Below are positions 43,630-52,370 of a stretch of 64,000 nucleotides of DNA, piece after piece. The notes beneath the pieces are model-generated. The model ran no database searches. It had not been told where the DNA came from and saw only the letters and a list, made by a program, of their open reading frames with translations. Within the stretch, counting starts at the first letter, position 1, and every line of letters begins with the position of its first letter. The stretch spans positions 62,001 to 126,000 of the forward strand of contig NZ_JAHWGU010000026.1 of assembly GCF_020873875.1 (NCBI RefSeq), in the 5' to 3' direction. The translations under genes and the position numbers were made by a program. The stretch is from Actinoplanes sp. DH11. Its GTDB lineage: Bacteria > Actinomycetota > Actinomycetes > Mycobacteriales > Micromonosporaceae.

Positions 43630-44874
43630 TTGCGGAACATCCTGATAGTCGGGGCCGGACAGGCCGGCCTGCAGCTCGCGCTCAGCCTGAAAGCCGAAGG
43701 CCATCAGGTCACCCTCATGGCAGCGCGGACGCCTCGGGAGCTCACTGACGGGTGGCCGATGTCGACGCAGGTGATGTTCGATCCGGCGCTGGCGGCCGAG
43801 CGGGCCTATGGGCTGAGCCACTACGACCGGGTGGCGCCGGCGATCCAGGGTTTGCACATGTCGCTGGCGGCGCCGCCGGGGAACCGGGTGCTGCAGTTCA
43901 CCGCGCCGCTGGACAGGCCGGCCTTCGCGGTCGACCAGCGGATCAAGATGGCGCGCTGGCTGACCGATGCGGAGCAGGCCGGCGTCGAGGTGGTCTACCA
44001 GCCGGTCAGTCTTGACTACTTGAATGTGCTGGCGTCGACGGGACGGTACGACCTGACGGTCGTCGCGGCCGGTCGCGGCGATCTGATGGAGGCGTTCGAG
44101 CGCGATCCGGAACGGTCACCGTATGAGGCGCCGCAGCGGGGACTCGCGGTCGCGTACGTCCAGGGGCTGGTGCCGGACCCGGCCCGCCCGGAGCCGCACG
44201 TCGAGTTTCACGCGGTCCCGGGGCACGGCGAGCTGTTCGTGATCCCGGCTCTCACCGCCGCCGGGCCGTGCCACATCCTGTTCTGGGAGGTGGTGCCGGG
44301 TGGCCCGCTGGACGTCTGGGAGGGTACGGCTCCGGAGCAGCACCTCGAGACGACGCTGACCCTGATCAAGGAGAATGTGCCGTGGTTCTACGAGCGGTGC
44401 GCGAACGTCCGGCTCGCCGGTGACCGGGCCACCCTGACCGGCCGGTTCACGCCGACCATGCGCAGACCTGTCGCGCACCTGGCCGGCGGTGGCCGGGCGC
44501 TCGGCATCGGTGACGTGGTGATCTGCAACGATCCGGTCACCGGGCAGGGCGCGAACACCGCGGCGAAGGCGGCCGCGCACTACTTGCGCGCCATCCTGGG
44601 ACGGGGTGACGAGCCGTTCGACGAGGCGTGGATGACGGCGACGTTCGAGTCGTTCTGGGAGCGGCACGGGCGGGCCGCGACGCTCTGGACGAACGCGATG
44701 GTGCGGCCGCTGCCGCCGCACGTGCAGCAGCTCCTGGGTGCGGCGGCGACGAATCCGGTGGTGGCGCGACGGTTCGCGTACGGGTTCACCGACCCCAACG
44801 ACCTGCTCGGCTGGTTCGCCGACCCGCAGTCCGCGGAGGCATTCCTGCGGAATGTCGCTCAGCAGGCGGCTTGA
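43630..44874 (+). CDS. Styrene/indole monooxygenase-type FAD oxygenase (StyA-like)
   Basis: 414 residues from TTG 43630 with GGGGGGA seven bases upstream. Rossmann FAD motif 'NILIVGAGQAGLQLALSL' is at residue 3, and the second FAD motif is 'ALGIGDVVICNDPVTGQGANTAAKAA' in pieces around 300. The inner pattern 'LTDGWPMSTQVMFDPALAAERAYGL'-like segment and 'FWEVVPGGPLD' fit the SMO/indole oxygenase family. These enzymes need reduced FAD from a flavin reductase (StyB). No StyB-like gene is adjacent. Epoxidation of styrene or indole-like substrates is the family's chemistry; the natural substrate here is unknown. An ABC transporter gene follows 91 bases later. Confidence 0.85.
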   Translation: MRNILIVGAGQAGLQLALSLKAEGHQVTLMAARTPRELTDGWPMSTQVMFDPALAAERAYGLSHYDRVAPAIQGLHMSLAAPPGNRVLQFTAPLDRPAFAVDQRIKMARWLTDAEQAGVEVVYQPVSLDYLNVLASTGRYDLTVVAAGRGDLMEAFERDPERSPYEAPQRGLAVAYVQGLVPDPARPEPHVEFHAVPGHGELFVIPALTAAGPCHILFWEVVPGGPLDVWEGTAPEQHLETTLTLIKENVPWFYERCANVRLAGDRATLTGRFTPTMRRPVAHLAGGGRALGIGDVVICNDPVTGQGANTAAKAAAHYLRAILGRGDEPFDEAWMTATFESFWERHGRAATLWTNAMVRPLPPHVQQLLGAAATNPVVARRFAYGFTDPNDLLGWFADPQSAEAFLRNVAQQAA

Positions 44875-44965
44875 GCTGAAAGCCGGCAATAAACCGGTTG
44901 AGCCGCCTACCGGCCGCCGAGCAGGATGAGGGCACCGCCCGTTCCAACTGCTCGAGGACTCCTCC

Positions 44966-47900
44966 ATGCGTCTGCTCCGCGACCTGTGGGCCACAAGCCG
45001 AAGTCGCACCGCGCTCGTCGCGTTCCTGATCGTCCTCGGCGCGGCGGGCGGTGCGATCGCCCTCGCCGTCGCCGGCCCGGTGCTGGTGGACCGCTCGTGG
45101 CCGCTGTTCACCGTGCTGGTCGGGGCGCTCGTCGCGGGCGTGCTGAGCGACGTCGTGGTCGGCCTGGTGGTCGCCCGTCTCACCGCGGACTGGGCAGCCC
45201 GGGTGCGGCGCAACCTCAACCGGGTCGCGTTCGGCCAGGACGTGCCCACCCTGGAGAACACGCCGGTCGGTGAGCTGCTCGACCGGATCGACTCGGACGT
45301 CTACCAGGTCGGTGCGGAGCTGCGCGGCAGCGGTGTCCGGCTGGCGCAGTCCCTCGCGGTGGCGACCCTCTCGATCGTCACCGCGTTCTTCGTCTGGGTG
45401 CCCGCGGCGCTCGCGATGATCGTCGTGTCGGTGCTGCTCTTCGTCGTGATGAACAAGCCGGTGCAGCGGATCTCGCCGCTGCGCATCGCCGAGGAGGAGG
45501 CCTGGTCCGACCTCGCGGCGGTGATGGAGGAGGCGGTGCACGGCCAGGACGACGTACGCACCAGCTTGGCGGCGCCCTACGTGCTGCGGCTGTACGCGGC
45601 GCGCGCGGCCGAGGTGCTGCGCCGTGGCCGGCTGGTGTGGCGATCGTCGTCGAAGATCACGATGGGCGCCGGCGCGATCACCCGTACGCTCATCGCGGTC
45701 CTGGTCGTCGCCGGGGCCTGGGCCCTCGTGGCCGGGCAGATCGACGGCGCGCGCCTGACCGGGGTGTGGCTCCTGGCCCTCGGGTTCGGCGGCACGCTGG
45801 AACACGTCACCCGCATGGTCCCGGAGTTGCAGAACGCGCTCGGCGCCTGGAGCCGGGTGCAGCTGCTCAGCCAGGTCGCGCAGGAGCCGACCGAGGGCGT
45901 CGACCCGGTGGCCGGCGATCTCGAGGTGCGGAACCTGACCTTCCGGTACGGCGAGAGCGACAGCGACCGGCCGCCGGCGTTGCGGGATGTCAGCGTGACG
46001 TTTCGCAGGGGGCGTTCCTACGCGCTCATCGGCCGCACCGGTTCCGGCAAGTCGACCCTGGCCAAGGTCCTGACCAGGGCGGTCGACGTGCCGCGCGGCA
46101 CGGTGTTCCTCGGCGGCACCGACGTGAACGACATCGGCGTGGAAGCCCTGCGCCGGTGGACCGCGATCGTCCCGCAGCGCACCGAGATCCTGGCCGGCAC
46201 CCTCGCCGAGAACATCGCGCTCTTCGACCCGGAGCTGCTCCCCGCCGCCGGTGACGCGCTGGCGGAACTGGGCCTGACCGCCTGGGCCGCCGGCCTGCCG
46301 GACGGTCTCGGCACCCGGCTGGGCGAGAACGGCTACAAGCTCTCCGCCGGTCAGGAACAGCTGGTGGCGTTCGCCCGGATCCTGGTCCGCAACCCGCAGG
46401 TGGTGATCCTCGACGAGGCCACCGCCCGGATGGACCCGGTGACCGAGGCCTGGGTGCAGCGCGCGACCGACCGCCTGCTCGACGGCCGGATCGGGGTCAT
46501 CGTGGCGCACCGGCTCTCCTCGGTGCAGCGCTGCGACGAGGTGGTCGTGCTCGCCGACGGCCGCGTCCTCGAACAGGGCCCGCTGCACGAGTCACGCCGG
46601 TTCGCCGAGTTGCTGGCGAGCAGCAACCTCGCGGTACCGGCGGCGCAGCCCACCACCACCGGCGGCGTGCTCGTCGCGGAGAAGGAGGACCCGGACTGGG
46701 ACACCGCCCTGCAGGTGGAGCTCGGCCCGGACGCGCTCACCGGCCCGCTGCCCAGCGTGGAGCCGCCACCGCTGCCCGAGGTGCCGCCGACCCGCACCAT
46801 GCGCGAGATCGTGCGGCTCGCGACGAACGACAAGCGGTTCGGCCTCGGCGCGGTGGGCCTGTTCGTGCTGCTGGTCCTGTTCGGGCTGGACGGCGCGATC
46901 CTGCCGCTGCTCTGGGCCGACGTGGTCGACGGGCAGGGCAGCCCGCTGCCGCCGGCGATCGGCATCGCGGCGGCACTGCTGGCGCTGATCCCGACGCTCT
47001 ACTTCACCGGCGCCTGGTTCCCGGAGTGGTGGGTCCGGCAGATGCTGCGGATCAGTCTGCGGCTCGTGCACGGCCAGATCGGCCCGCGCCGGGTCAGCAA
47101 GCACACCCCGGCCGAGGTGGTCGCGCAGGGCGGCGACACCGAGCGGGTGGTCATGCTCGCCGACAACCTGATCGACAACGGGGTTGCGGTGATCACCGTC
47201 GTGGTCATGACGCTTACCGCACAGTCACCGGTGCCGGCGGCACTGTTCGTCGGCACGATGGTGCTGTCCGGGCTGGCGGCGACCCTGTTCGGGCCGCGGC
47301 TGGAGAAGGCGGCCAGGCGCACGGTGGCGGCCCGGGCCGCGTTCGCCACCTCGCTGGTGTCGTCGCTGTCGGCGGCGCGCACGGTGAAACTGGCCGGTGC
47401 GACCGAGCCGGTGCTGCGCCATCTGGCCCGCCTCGACGGCGAGCGCAGTGAGCTGCAGCGACGCGAGATCGCGATCCAGGTGTGGGCGCGCTCCACCCCG
47501 TCCGTCGCCAGCGGGCTGCTGCCCATCGCGGCGTGGTACCTCTACCTGACCGGCCAGCTCAGCCCGGCCGCCACCCTCATCGCGGTGGCGACGCTGGGGT
47601 CGGCGCGGTGGTTCGCGTGGACGATCGCGTCCCTGGTGTCGCACTTCCCGTCGGCGCGGGTGTGGACGAAGCGCACGGTGGCGATGTCCGGCGTCTCGGC
47701 GTACTCCTCGGCGGTGCCCGGGGTCGACATCTCCACCGGCACGGCGCCCGCGCCGCCGTCGGCACCCCGCAACCCGCTGCGCGCCCTGCAACTGCGTCAC
47801 TTCAGCGCGGTGCACGAGAACGGAGCGGTGGGCGTACGGGACATCGACCTCACCGTCGAACGTGGCGAACTCGTGCTCGTCGTCGGCCCGGTCGGCTCCG

Positions 47901-48460
47901 GCAAGTCGTCGCTGCTGCGTGCCCTCGCCGGCATCGTGCACCACACCGGCGAACTGCGGTGGAACGGCGACCCGGTGCGCGAACCGGAGATGTTCCTGCG
48001 GCCCAACCAGGTGGGGTACGTCGCCCAGCTGCCCCGGGTCCTCTCCGGGACGGTGGCCGACAACATCCAGCTCGGTCATGAGGTGGACGCGGCCGACGCG
48101 GTGCAGGTGGCCCAGCTGGAACACGACCTGTCCACGGCGGGCGGCGGGTTGCAGCTGCTCATCGGGCACAAGGGCACCCGGCTCTCCGGTGGTCAGCTGC
48201 AACGGCTGGCGCTGGCCCGGGCGCTCGCGCCGCGTACCGAGCTGCTGATCGCCGACGACGTCTCGTCCGCGCTGGACGTGACGACGGAGCTGGAACTGTG
48301 GCGGGCGCTGCGCGCGCACGGGGTGACAGTGGTCGGCTCGACGTCGAAACGGGCCGCGCTGGCACAGGCCGACCGGGTGCTGGTGCTGATCGGCGGCCGG
48401 GCGGAGGCGCAGGGGTCGTGGCAGGAGCTGGAGGGCCGCTGGGGTCACCTGGCGGGTTGA
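44966..48460 (+). CDS. Fused two-module ABC transporter (TMD-NBD-TMD-NBD)
   Basis: 1164 residues from ATG 44966 with GAGGA seven bases upstream. Module 1: six membrane segments (~15-310), NBD1 with Walker A 'GRTGSGKSTL' near 355, signature 'KLSAGQEQL' near 458, Walker B 'VVILDEATA', and H-loop 'IVAHRLSS'. Module 2: six segments (~620-890), NBD2 with Walker A 'GPVGSGKSSL' near 972, signature 'RLSGGQLQRLA' near 1073, and Walker B 'LLIADDVSSALD' near 1094. In NBD2 the catalytic glutamate is replaced by aspartate and the H-loop histidine is missing ('VGSTSKRAAL'), so it is a degenerate site like one half of heterodimeric exporters. It likely exports a drug, lipid or peptide. It follows the StyA-like gene in the same direction. 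Confidence 0.92.
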   Translation: MRLLRDLWATSRSRTALVAFLIVLGAAGGAIALAVAGPVLVDRSWPLFTVLVGALVAGVLSDVVVGLVVARLTADWAARVRRNLNRVAFGQDVPTLENTPVGELLDRIDSDVYQVGAELRGSGVRLAQSLAVATLSIVTAFFVWVPAALAMIVVSVLLFVVMNKPVQRISPLRIAEEEAWSDLAAVMEEAVHGQDDVRTSLAAPYVLRLYAARAAEVLRRGRLVWRSSSKITMGAGAITRTLIAVLVVAGAWALVAGQIDGARLTGVWLLALGFGGTLEHVTRMVPELQNALGAWSRVQLLSQVAQEPTEGVDPVAGDLEVRNLTFRYGESDSDRPPALRDVSVTFRRGRSYALIGRTGSGKSTLAKVLTRAVDVPRGTVFLGGTDVNDIGVEALRRWTAIVPQRTEILAGTLAENIALFDPELLPAAGDALAELGLTAWAAGLPDGLGTRLGENGYKLSAGQEQLVAFARILVRNPQVVILDEATARMDPVTEAWVQRATDRLLDGRIGVIVAHRLSSVQRCDEVVVLADGRVLEQGPLHESRRFAELLASSNLAVPAAQPTTTGGVLVAEKEDPDWDTALQVELGPDALTGPLPSVEPPPLPEVPPTRTMREIVRLATNDKRFGLGAVGLFVLLVLFGLDGAILPLLWADVVDGQGSPLPPAIGIAAALLALIPTLYFTGAWFPEWWVRQMLRISLRLVHGQIGPRRVSKHTPAEVVAQGGDTERVVMLADNLIDNGVAVITVVVMTLTAQSPVPAALFVGTMVLSGLAATLFGPRLEKAARRTVAARAAFATSLVSSLSAARTVKLAGATEPVLRHLARLDGERSELQRREIAIQVWARSTPSVASGLLPIAAWYLYLTGQLSPAATLIAVATLGSARWFAWTIASLVSHFPSARVWTKRTVAMSGVSAYSSAVPGVDISTGTAPAPPSAPRNPLRALQLRHFSAVHENGAVGVRDIDLTVERGELVLVVGPVGSGKSSLLRALAGIVHHTGELRWNGDPVREPEMFLRPNQVGYVAQLPRVLSGTVADNIQLGHEVDAADAVQVAQLEHDLSTAGGGLQLLIGHKGTRLSGGQLQRLALARALAPRTELLIADDVSSALDVTTELELWRALRAHGVTVVGSTSKRAALAQADRVLVLIGGRAEAQGSWQELEGRWGHLAG

Positions 48461-48467
48461 GCGTCCC

Positions 48468-48500
48468 GGCTGGCGCCGGTCCTCGATCCGGCGCCGAGCC
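48468..48500. terminator. Bidirectional terminator between ABC transporter and protease genes
   Basis: Arms 'ggctggcgccgg' and 'ccggcgccgagcc' pair with one bulged base around an eight-base loop, 7 bases after the transporter stop. The genes converge here. Confidence 0.65.
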
Positions 48501-48529
48501 GGGGCCTGGCCTGAGCTCGGGCCGGCTCG

Positions 48530-49396
48530 TCAGCTGATCTGCGCCTTCAGCTGGGACACCACCGACGTGACCATGTCCGCGGGGATGGCGAAACCGAGAC
48601 CCACACTCCCGGTGCTGTCCCCGGCGGTCGCGATCGCCACGTTGATGCCGACGACGCGGCCGGACAGATCGACCAGGGCGCCGCCGGAGTTGCCCTGGTT
48701 GATCGGGGCGTCGGTCTGCAGCAGGCCGCCGAGCTGCTCGCCCTCGGTGTCCAGGCTGCGATCCAGGGCCGAGACGATGCCGGAGGTGACGGTTCCTTCC
48801 AGGCCCAGCGGCGCCCCGAACGCGAGCACGGTGTCGCCCACGGCAATGCTGTCGTCGGTGGCGAACGTGACAGGCGCCAGCCCGGACAGGCCGGTCGCCT
48901 GCACCAGGGCCAGGTCGTGCGTGGCGTCGGCGGCGACGACCCGCGCCGGAACCGTCCGGCCGGTCGACAACCGCACACTCACCGTGCCGTCCGACTCGAT
49001 CACGTGGTTGTTGGTCAGGATCAGGCCGTCGGCGCCGATCACCACACCCGAACCGAGCGACGACGACCGCGCGCCGTCCACCAGCACGGTCACGACGCTC
49101 GGCTGCACTTTCGCCACGATCGGCGCCAGGTCGCTGCCCTCGGTGACGGTCTCGCTGACAGCCGCGGCCTGGCCGGCCGGCACCGCCGCTGCCCGGCTCG
49201 CCAGGTGCTCCTCCATCAGGTAGGCACCGGCGCTGCCACCCCCGCCGATCAGCACCAGCACCGCGGCGCCACCGGCGATCCGCTTCGCCCAGCGCGGATC
49301 CCGCGGTGGCCCGGCCATGACCGGCGGAAGGGGCGGCGCCGGCGGGGTGGGCGGCTGCTCGTCGAGGTTCGCGGGGCGGATCAGCAGATCGGTCAT
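48530..49396 (-). CDS. Membrane-anchored trypsin-like serine protease (HtrA type, no PDZ)
   Basis: 288 residues from ATG at 49394-49396 (MTDLLIRPANLDEQP); a GTG seven codons upstream is an alternative. A proline-rich cytoplasmic start is followed by one membrane segment ('IAGGAAVLVLIGGGGSAGAYL', ~40-60). The protease domain runs ~95-288. The triad is complete: histidine in 'LTNNHVIES', aspartate in 'ATHDLALVQA', and serine in 'NQGNSGGALVDLSG'. Unlike DegP/HtrA it ends right after the protease domain, so no PDZ domain is present. It should cleave or monitor proteins outside the membrane. Confidence 0.92.
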   Translation of the reverse strand: MTDLLIRPANLDEQPPTPPAPPLPPVMAGPPRDPRWAKRIAGGAAVLVLIGGGGSAGAYLMEEHLASRAAAVPAGQAAAVSETVTEGSDLAPIVAKVQPSVVTVLVDGARSSSLGSGVVIGADGLILTNNHVIESDGTVSVRLSTGRTVPARVVAADATHDLALVQATGLSGLAPVTFATDDSIAVGDTVLAFGAPLGLEGTVTSGIVSALDRSLDTEGEQLGGLLQTDAPINQGNSGGALVDLSGRVVGINVAIATAGDSTGSVGLGFAIPADMVTSVVSQLKAQIS

Positions 49397-49676
49397 GCCT
49401 CGACGATGCGCCGCCACGTTGTCGCGAAGCGGTGAGCTGTCTGTGACTTCCCTGTGCGCGCGTCAGCTTCGATCCCCGCGCACCCCACCGCCGGGTCCGC
49501 GCCGCCCACCGCCGGGTCCGCGCGGCCCACGCCGTCGCTTGCGCCCGTCGCCGACAGCGCGCACTGTCCCTCGTCGGAGTGAGCGCGGTCGCCCGTCCGG
49601 GTGGCTCAGCCTGGACATCCGGGCGCGTCCGGCGCGCCGCCGGGCACCGGGGCCGGCGGCCTTTAAGGTTCCCCGC

Positions 49677-49850
49677 GTGTCCCCCACGAACACCACACGA
49701 ACGGTTGTCGAACGTCGTCCCTTCGGCCCGACGATCACCGAACCGGCGGCCGCTCTGCGTGGCGCGCTGCCGACGCTGCTCCCCCGCTTCGCCACCGAGC
49801 GCGACACCGACGCGGTGGCTGCTCCGGACGCGGAACCGGAGCAGCGGTGA
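49677..49850 (+). CDS. 57-residue protein coupled to the lipoprotein gene
   Basis: From GTG 49677 with AAGG before it, to TGA at 49848-49850. The stop overlaps the GTG start of the lipoprotein gene (GTGA), which argues that this short frame is translated. The sequence (SPTNTTRTVVERRPFGPTIT...) has no membrane segment and no known motif; it is rich in Arg and Thr at the start and acidic at the end ('DAVAAPDAEPEQ'). No family is recognised. Confidence 0.5.
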   Translation: MSPTNTTRTVVERRPFGPTITEPAAALRGALPTLLPRFATERDTDAVAAPDAEPEQR

Positions 49851-50320
49851 GGCGAGCCGGCCTCGTCCTGCTGGCCGCCGCGGCGGTCCCGGCGGTCACC
49901 GGATGCGGGGCGCCGCAGCCCGTACCGCAGTGGAAGGAAGCAGCCCCGGCCGTCACCTCCCCCGCGCCGTCACCCTCCGCATCGTTGACCGTCCGCCTCG
50001 TACCGTCACCCGCCGTGTCGGCGTCCCTCGGTTCGGCGGCGTCGCCCTCGGCACCCGGCGCACCGGCCGTGCTCGAGCCGGTCTGGCCGGCGCCGGCGCC
50101 GTCGGCCGGGTTCGTCGCCGCGGTACGCACCGAGATCCCCGCAGTAGCGCTCGACCTGCGACCGGAAGAGATCAGCGAGCTGGGAGATCAGGCCTGCCAG
50201 GGACTCGCCGCCGGCAAGCGGCGGGTCGTGGTGGCCAAGAGCCTCGGCGAGTACGGCCTGAGCACTCCCGACGCCCGCGAACTCGTGAGACTGGCCCGGT
50301 CCCACCTCTGCCACACCTGA
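49847..50320 (+). CDS. Lipoprotein with DUF732-like C-terminal domain
   Basis: 157 residues from GTG 49847. A lipoprotein signal is clear: 'RRAGLVLLAAAAVPAVTGC' with the lipidated cysteine at residue 20. A Pro/Ser/Ala-rich linker (~25-88) leads to a small helical domain at the C terminus ('FVAAVRTEIPAVALDLRPEE', 'ELGDQACQGLAAG', 'LARSHLCHT'). The two cysteines ('ACQG' and 'LCHT') are where DUF732-type domains form a disulphide. It should sit on the outer face of the membrane; the function is unknown. Confidence 0.75.
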   Translation: MRRAGLVLLAAAAVPAVTGCGAPQPVPQWKEAAPAVTSPAPSPSASLTVRLVPSPAVSASLGSAASPSAPGAPAVLEPVWPAPAPSAGFVAAVRTEIPAVALDLRPEEISELGDQACQGLAAGKRRVVVAKSLGEYGLSTPDARELVRLARSHLCHT

Positions 50321-50562
50321 GTTCGGCCGTGGGTGCCGCGATGCCGTTGCATGCGGGAGTTCCGGTGCCCTCCGCCCGGGGTGGGACGCGTAGCTCGTAC
50401 TCGATCAGTGGCCGAATCTGATCGCCTAGCCCGACGCCCTCGGGTGGCAGGGGGCCTCGGCCGAAAGTGGCAGAGGCCCACCGGAACCGCAGCCTTCCGT
50501 CAGATGTCGTGCACAGGGTGTCCCGCGAAGCTGGATGTACCAGCTCGCACCGGGAGGCAACG

Positions 50563-50844
50563 ATGTCCGCACGAGGAATGCTCAGCGTGGTCGGCACCGC
50601 CGTCGGCGGCCTGATCGGCTGGACGGATCACACCCCGCCCGCCGATCCGGTGACGCTGCGTGCCCTCTTCGCGGACCTGGGTGTCACGATCGGGCCCGAC
50701 GCGGCGGAACTGGCCGAGGCGGTGCGTTACTTCCAGGCCCGGACCGGTCTGGACGCGGACGGCGAGGCCGGGCCGGAGACCGTTCACCTGCTGGTTCGGT
50801 ACGCCGCCGGCGCCCGCGACCGCCACCTGCTCCACGCGGCCTGA
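50563..50844 (+). CDS. Small protein with a peptidoglycan-binding domain
   Basis: 93 residues from ATG 50563 with GGGAGG five bases upstream; the longer open frame upstream lacks support. Residues ~28-85 match PG_binding_1: 'LRALFADLGVTIGPDAAELAEAVRYFQ' then 'ARTGLDADGEAGPETVHLLV'. The first 20 residues are mildly hydrophobic ('MLSVVGTAVGGLIGW') but not a classical signal peptide. It probably binds cell-wall glycan or acts as a domain partner. It stands alone between the lipoprotein and TIGR03089 genes. Confidence 0.72.
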   Translation: MSARGMLSVVGTAVGGLIGWTDHTPPADPVTLRALFADLGVTIGPDAAELAEAVRYFQARTGLDADGEAGPETVHLLVRYAAGARDRHLLHAA

Positions 50845-50891
50845 CCCCCAGCGGGTGATTCCGGGCCGCGCCCCGCCACCGATATCGTGGG

Positions 50892-51602
50892 ATGGCGATG
50901 GGCAGCGAGATTCTCACCTTCTACGACGACGCCACCGGGGAACGCACCGGCCTCACCGCGCCCGAGCTCGGCGCCTGGGTTGCCGCCACCGCGGACCTGC
51001 TGACCAGCGAGTGCGGTCTGCGGCCCGGCCACCGGGCCGGCGTCCTGCTGCCGCCGCACTGGCAGACCGCCGTCGTGCTGCTCGGTGTCTGGGCGGCGGG
51101 GATCGAGGTGTCGTTCCGGGGCTGGGCGTCGGCCGGGCTCTCCCCCGACCGGGGTCCGGCGCTGGATGTCACGTTCGTGGAGCGCCGGCGGGTCGGCAGC
51201 TGGCTCGAGGAGATCCCGGCGGCGCCGCATCGGTTCGTGCTCGGGCTCGCGCCCGCCGGCGCGCCCACCCCGGACGTGCCGATGGGGTACCGCGACTATC
51301 CGCCGGCCGCGCTGGCTCACTGGGGTGCGCAGCCGCCGTCGGGCAGCGGTGGCGAACGCGAGGTCGCGACCGTCGACGGGACCACGTTCGGGGAGTACGG
51401 CGCGGTGGCCGCCGAAGTGGCCCGGTCGCGCGGGATCGTCGCCGGTGACCGGGTGCTGATCGAGACGTCGACCGTCGAGGAGCCGATGATCTGGTTGATG
51501 GCCCCGTTGACCGCGGGGGCGTCGATCGTGTTGTGCGCGAACCTGGACCGGGGCCGGCTGGACGGGCGGATCGCCACCGAACGCATCACCCGTCTCCTCT
51601 GA
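50892..51602 (+). CDS. TIGR03089 family protein (truncated acyl-adenylase relative)
   Basis: 236 residues from ATG 50892. The start 'LTFYDDATGERTGLTAPELGAWVAATADLL' is the family hallmark. TIGR03089 proteins resemble the N-terminal part of AMP-forming acyl-CoA synthetases but stop before the ATP-binding core, and are widespread in actinobacteria. No P-loop 'TSGTTG' motif is present, so it is not an active ligase. Its role is unknown; it is commonly near cell-envelope glycan genes elsewhere, which is not visible here. Confidence 0.85.
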   Translation: MAMGSEILTFYDDATGERTGLTAPELGAWVAATADLLTSECGLRPGHRAGVLLPPHWQTAVVLLGVWAAGIEVSFRGWASAGLSPDRGPALDVTFVERRRVGSWLEEIPAAPHRFVLGLAPAGAPTPDVPMGYRDYPPAALAHWGAQPPSGSGGEREVATVDGTTFGEYGAVAAEVARSRGIVAGDRVLIETSTVEEPMIWLMAPLTAGASIVLCANLDRGRLDGRIATERITRLL

Positions 51603-51645
51603 ACGGACGTTCCACTGTAGATCGTTTCCCCGTACCGTCCCGCGC

Positions 51646-52248
51646 ATGGAGGTTTTCGATCAGCTCGCCGAGAAATACCAGGGCGAGCACAGCCACAATC
51701 CGTTCCAGGCCGCGCTCACCGAGCGCATCAGTGACCTGCTTCCCGCCGGTTCGTCGGTGCTCGACCTGGGGTGCGGCACGGGCGTACCCACGGCGAAGAC
51801 CTTGACCGATTCCGGCCACCGCGTCGTCGGGGTCGACATCTCCGCGGGCATGCTGACCGCGGCCCGTTCCCAGGTGCCGGCGGCCGAGTTCGTGCAGGGC
51901 GACTTCGCCGAACTGCCCGCCGACTTCGGGTCGTTCCAGGCGGTGACCGCGTTCTTCTCCCTGCTCATGCTGAGCAAGGCCAGGATCGAGACGACGCTGC
52001 GGAAGGTCGCCGGCTGGCTCACGCCCGGCGGGTACGTCGCCATCGGCATGGTCAACTTCGACGCCGACAGTGTGCCGGTCGAGTTCCTCGGCATGCCGGT
52101 GCGGGTGTCCGGATATCCGCAGCCCGACCTGACGGCGTTGCTGGAGCGCACCGGTTTCACCGTGCTCAGCATCGAGACCGTCGACTTCACCCCCGCCGGC
52201 GGTCCGCCGGAGAGCCAGATCTTCGCCTTGGCCCAGCTGCCGGGATGA
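51646..52248 (+). CDS. Class I SAM-dependent methyltransferase
   Basis: 200 residues from ATG 51646. Motif I is 'VLDLGCGTGVPTAKTL' near residue 38, the acidic SAM-ribose residue is in 'VVGVDISAGMLTAAR' near 60, and 'VQGDFAELPADFGSFQAVTAFF' covers motifs II-III. 'WLTPGGYVAIGMVNFD' is post-motif IV. The substrate cannot be told. It is the last gene on the + strand before the paa operon, which converges. Confidence 0.9.
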   Translation: MEVFDQLAEKYQGEHSHNPFQAALTERISDLLPAGSSVLDLGCGTGVPTAKTLTDSGHRVVGVDISAGMLTAARSQVPAAEFVQGDFAELPADFGSFQAVTAFFSLLMLSKARIETTLRKVAGWLTPGGYVAIGMVNFDADSVPVEFLGMPVRVSGYPQPDLTALLERTGFTVLSIETVDFTPAGGPPESQIFALAQLPG

Positions 52249-52320
52249 CATGCGGTGCGGGGTGGGCACCGGCGGTCGTGCCGGGCGCTCACCCCGCCGG
52301 CCGGCGGGCCCGCGTTCACC

Positions 52321-52340
52321 CCCACGCACGCGTGCGTGGG
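52321..52340. terminator. Perfect palindrome between methyltransferase and paaE
   Basis: CCCACGCACG and CGTGCGTGGG form a 20-bp perfect palindrome between two converging genes (73 and 31 bases from their stops). Confidence 0.6.
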
Positions 52341-52370
52341 TCCCGGCCGTTGGCTCTCGCCGGACGTGCC

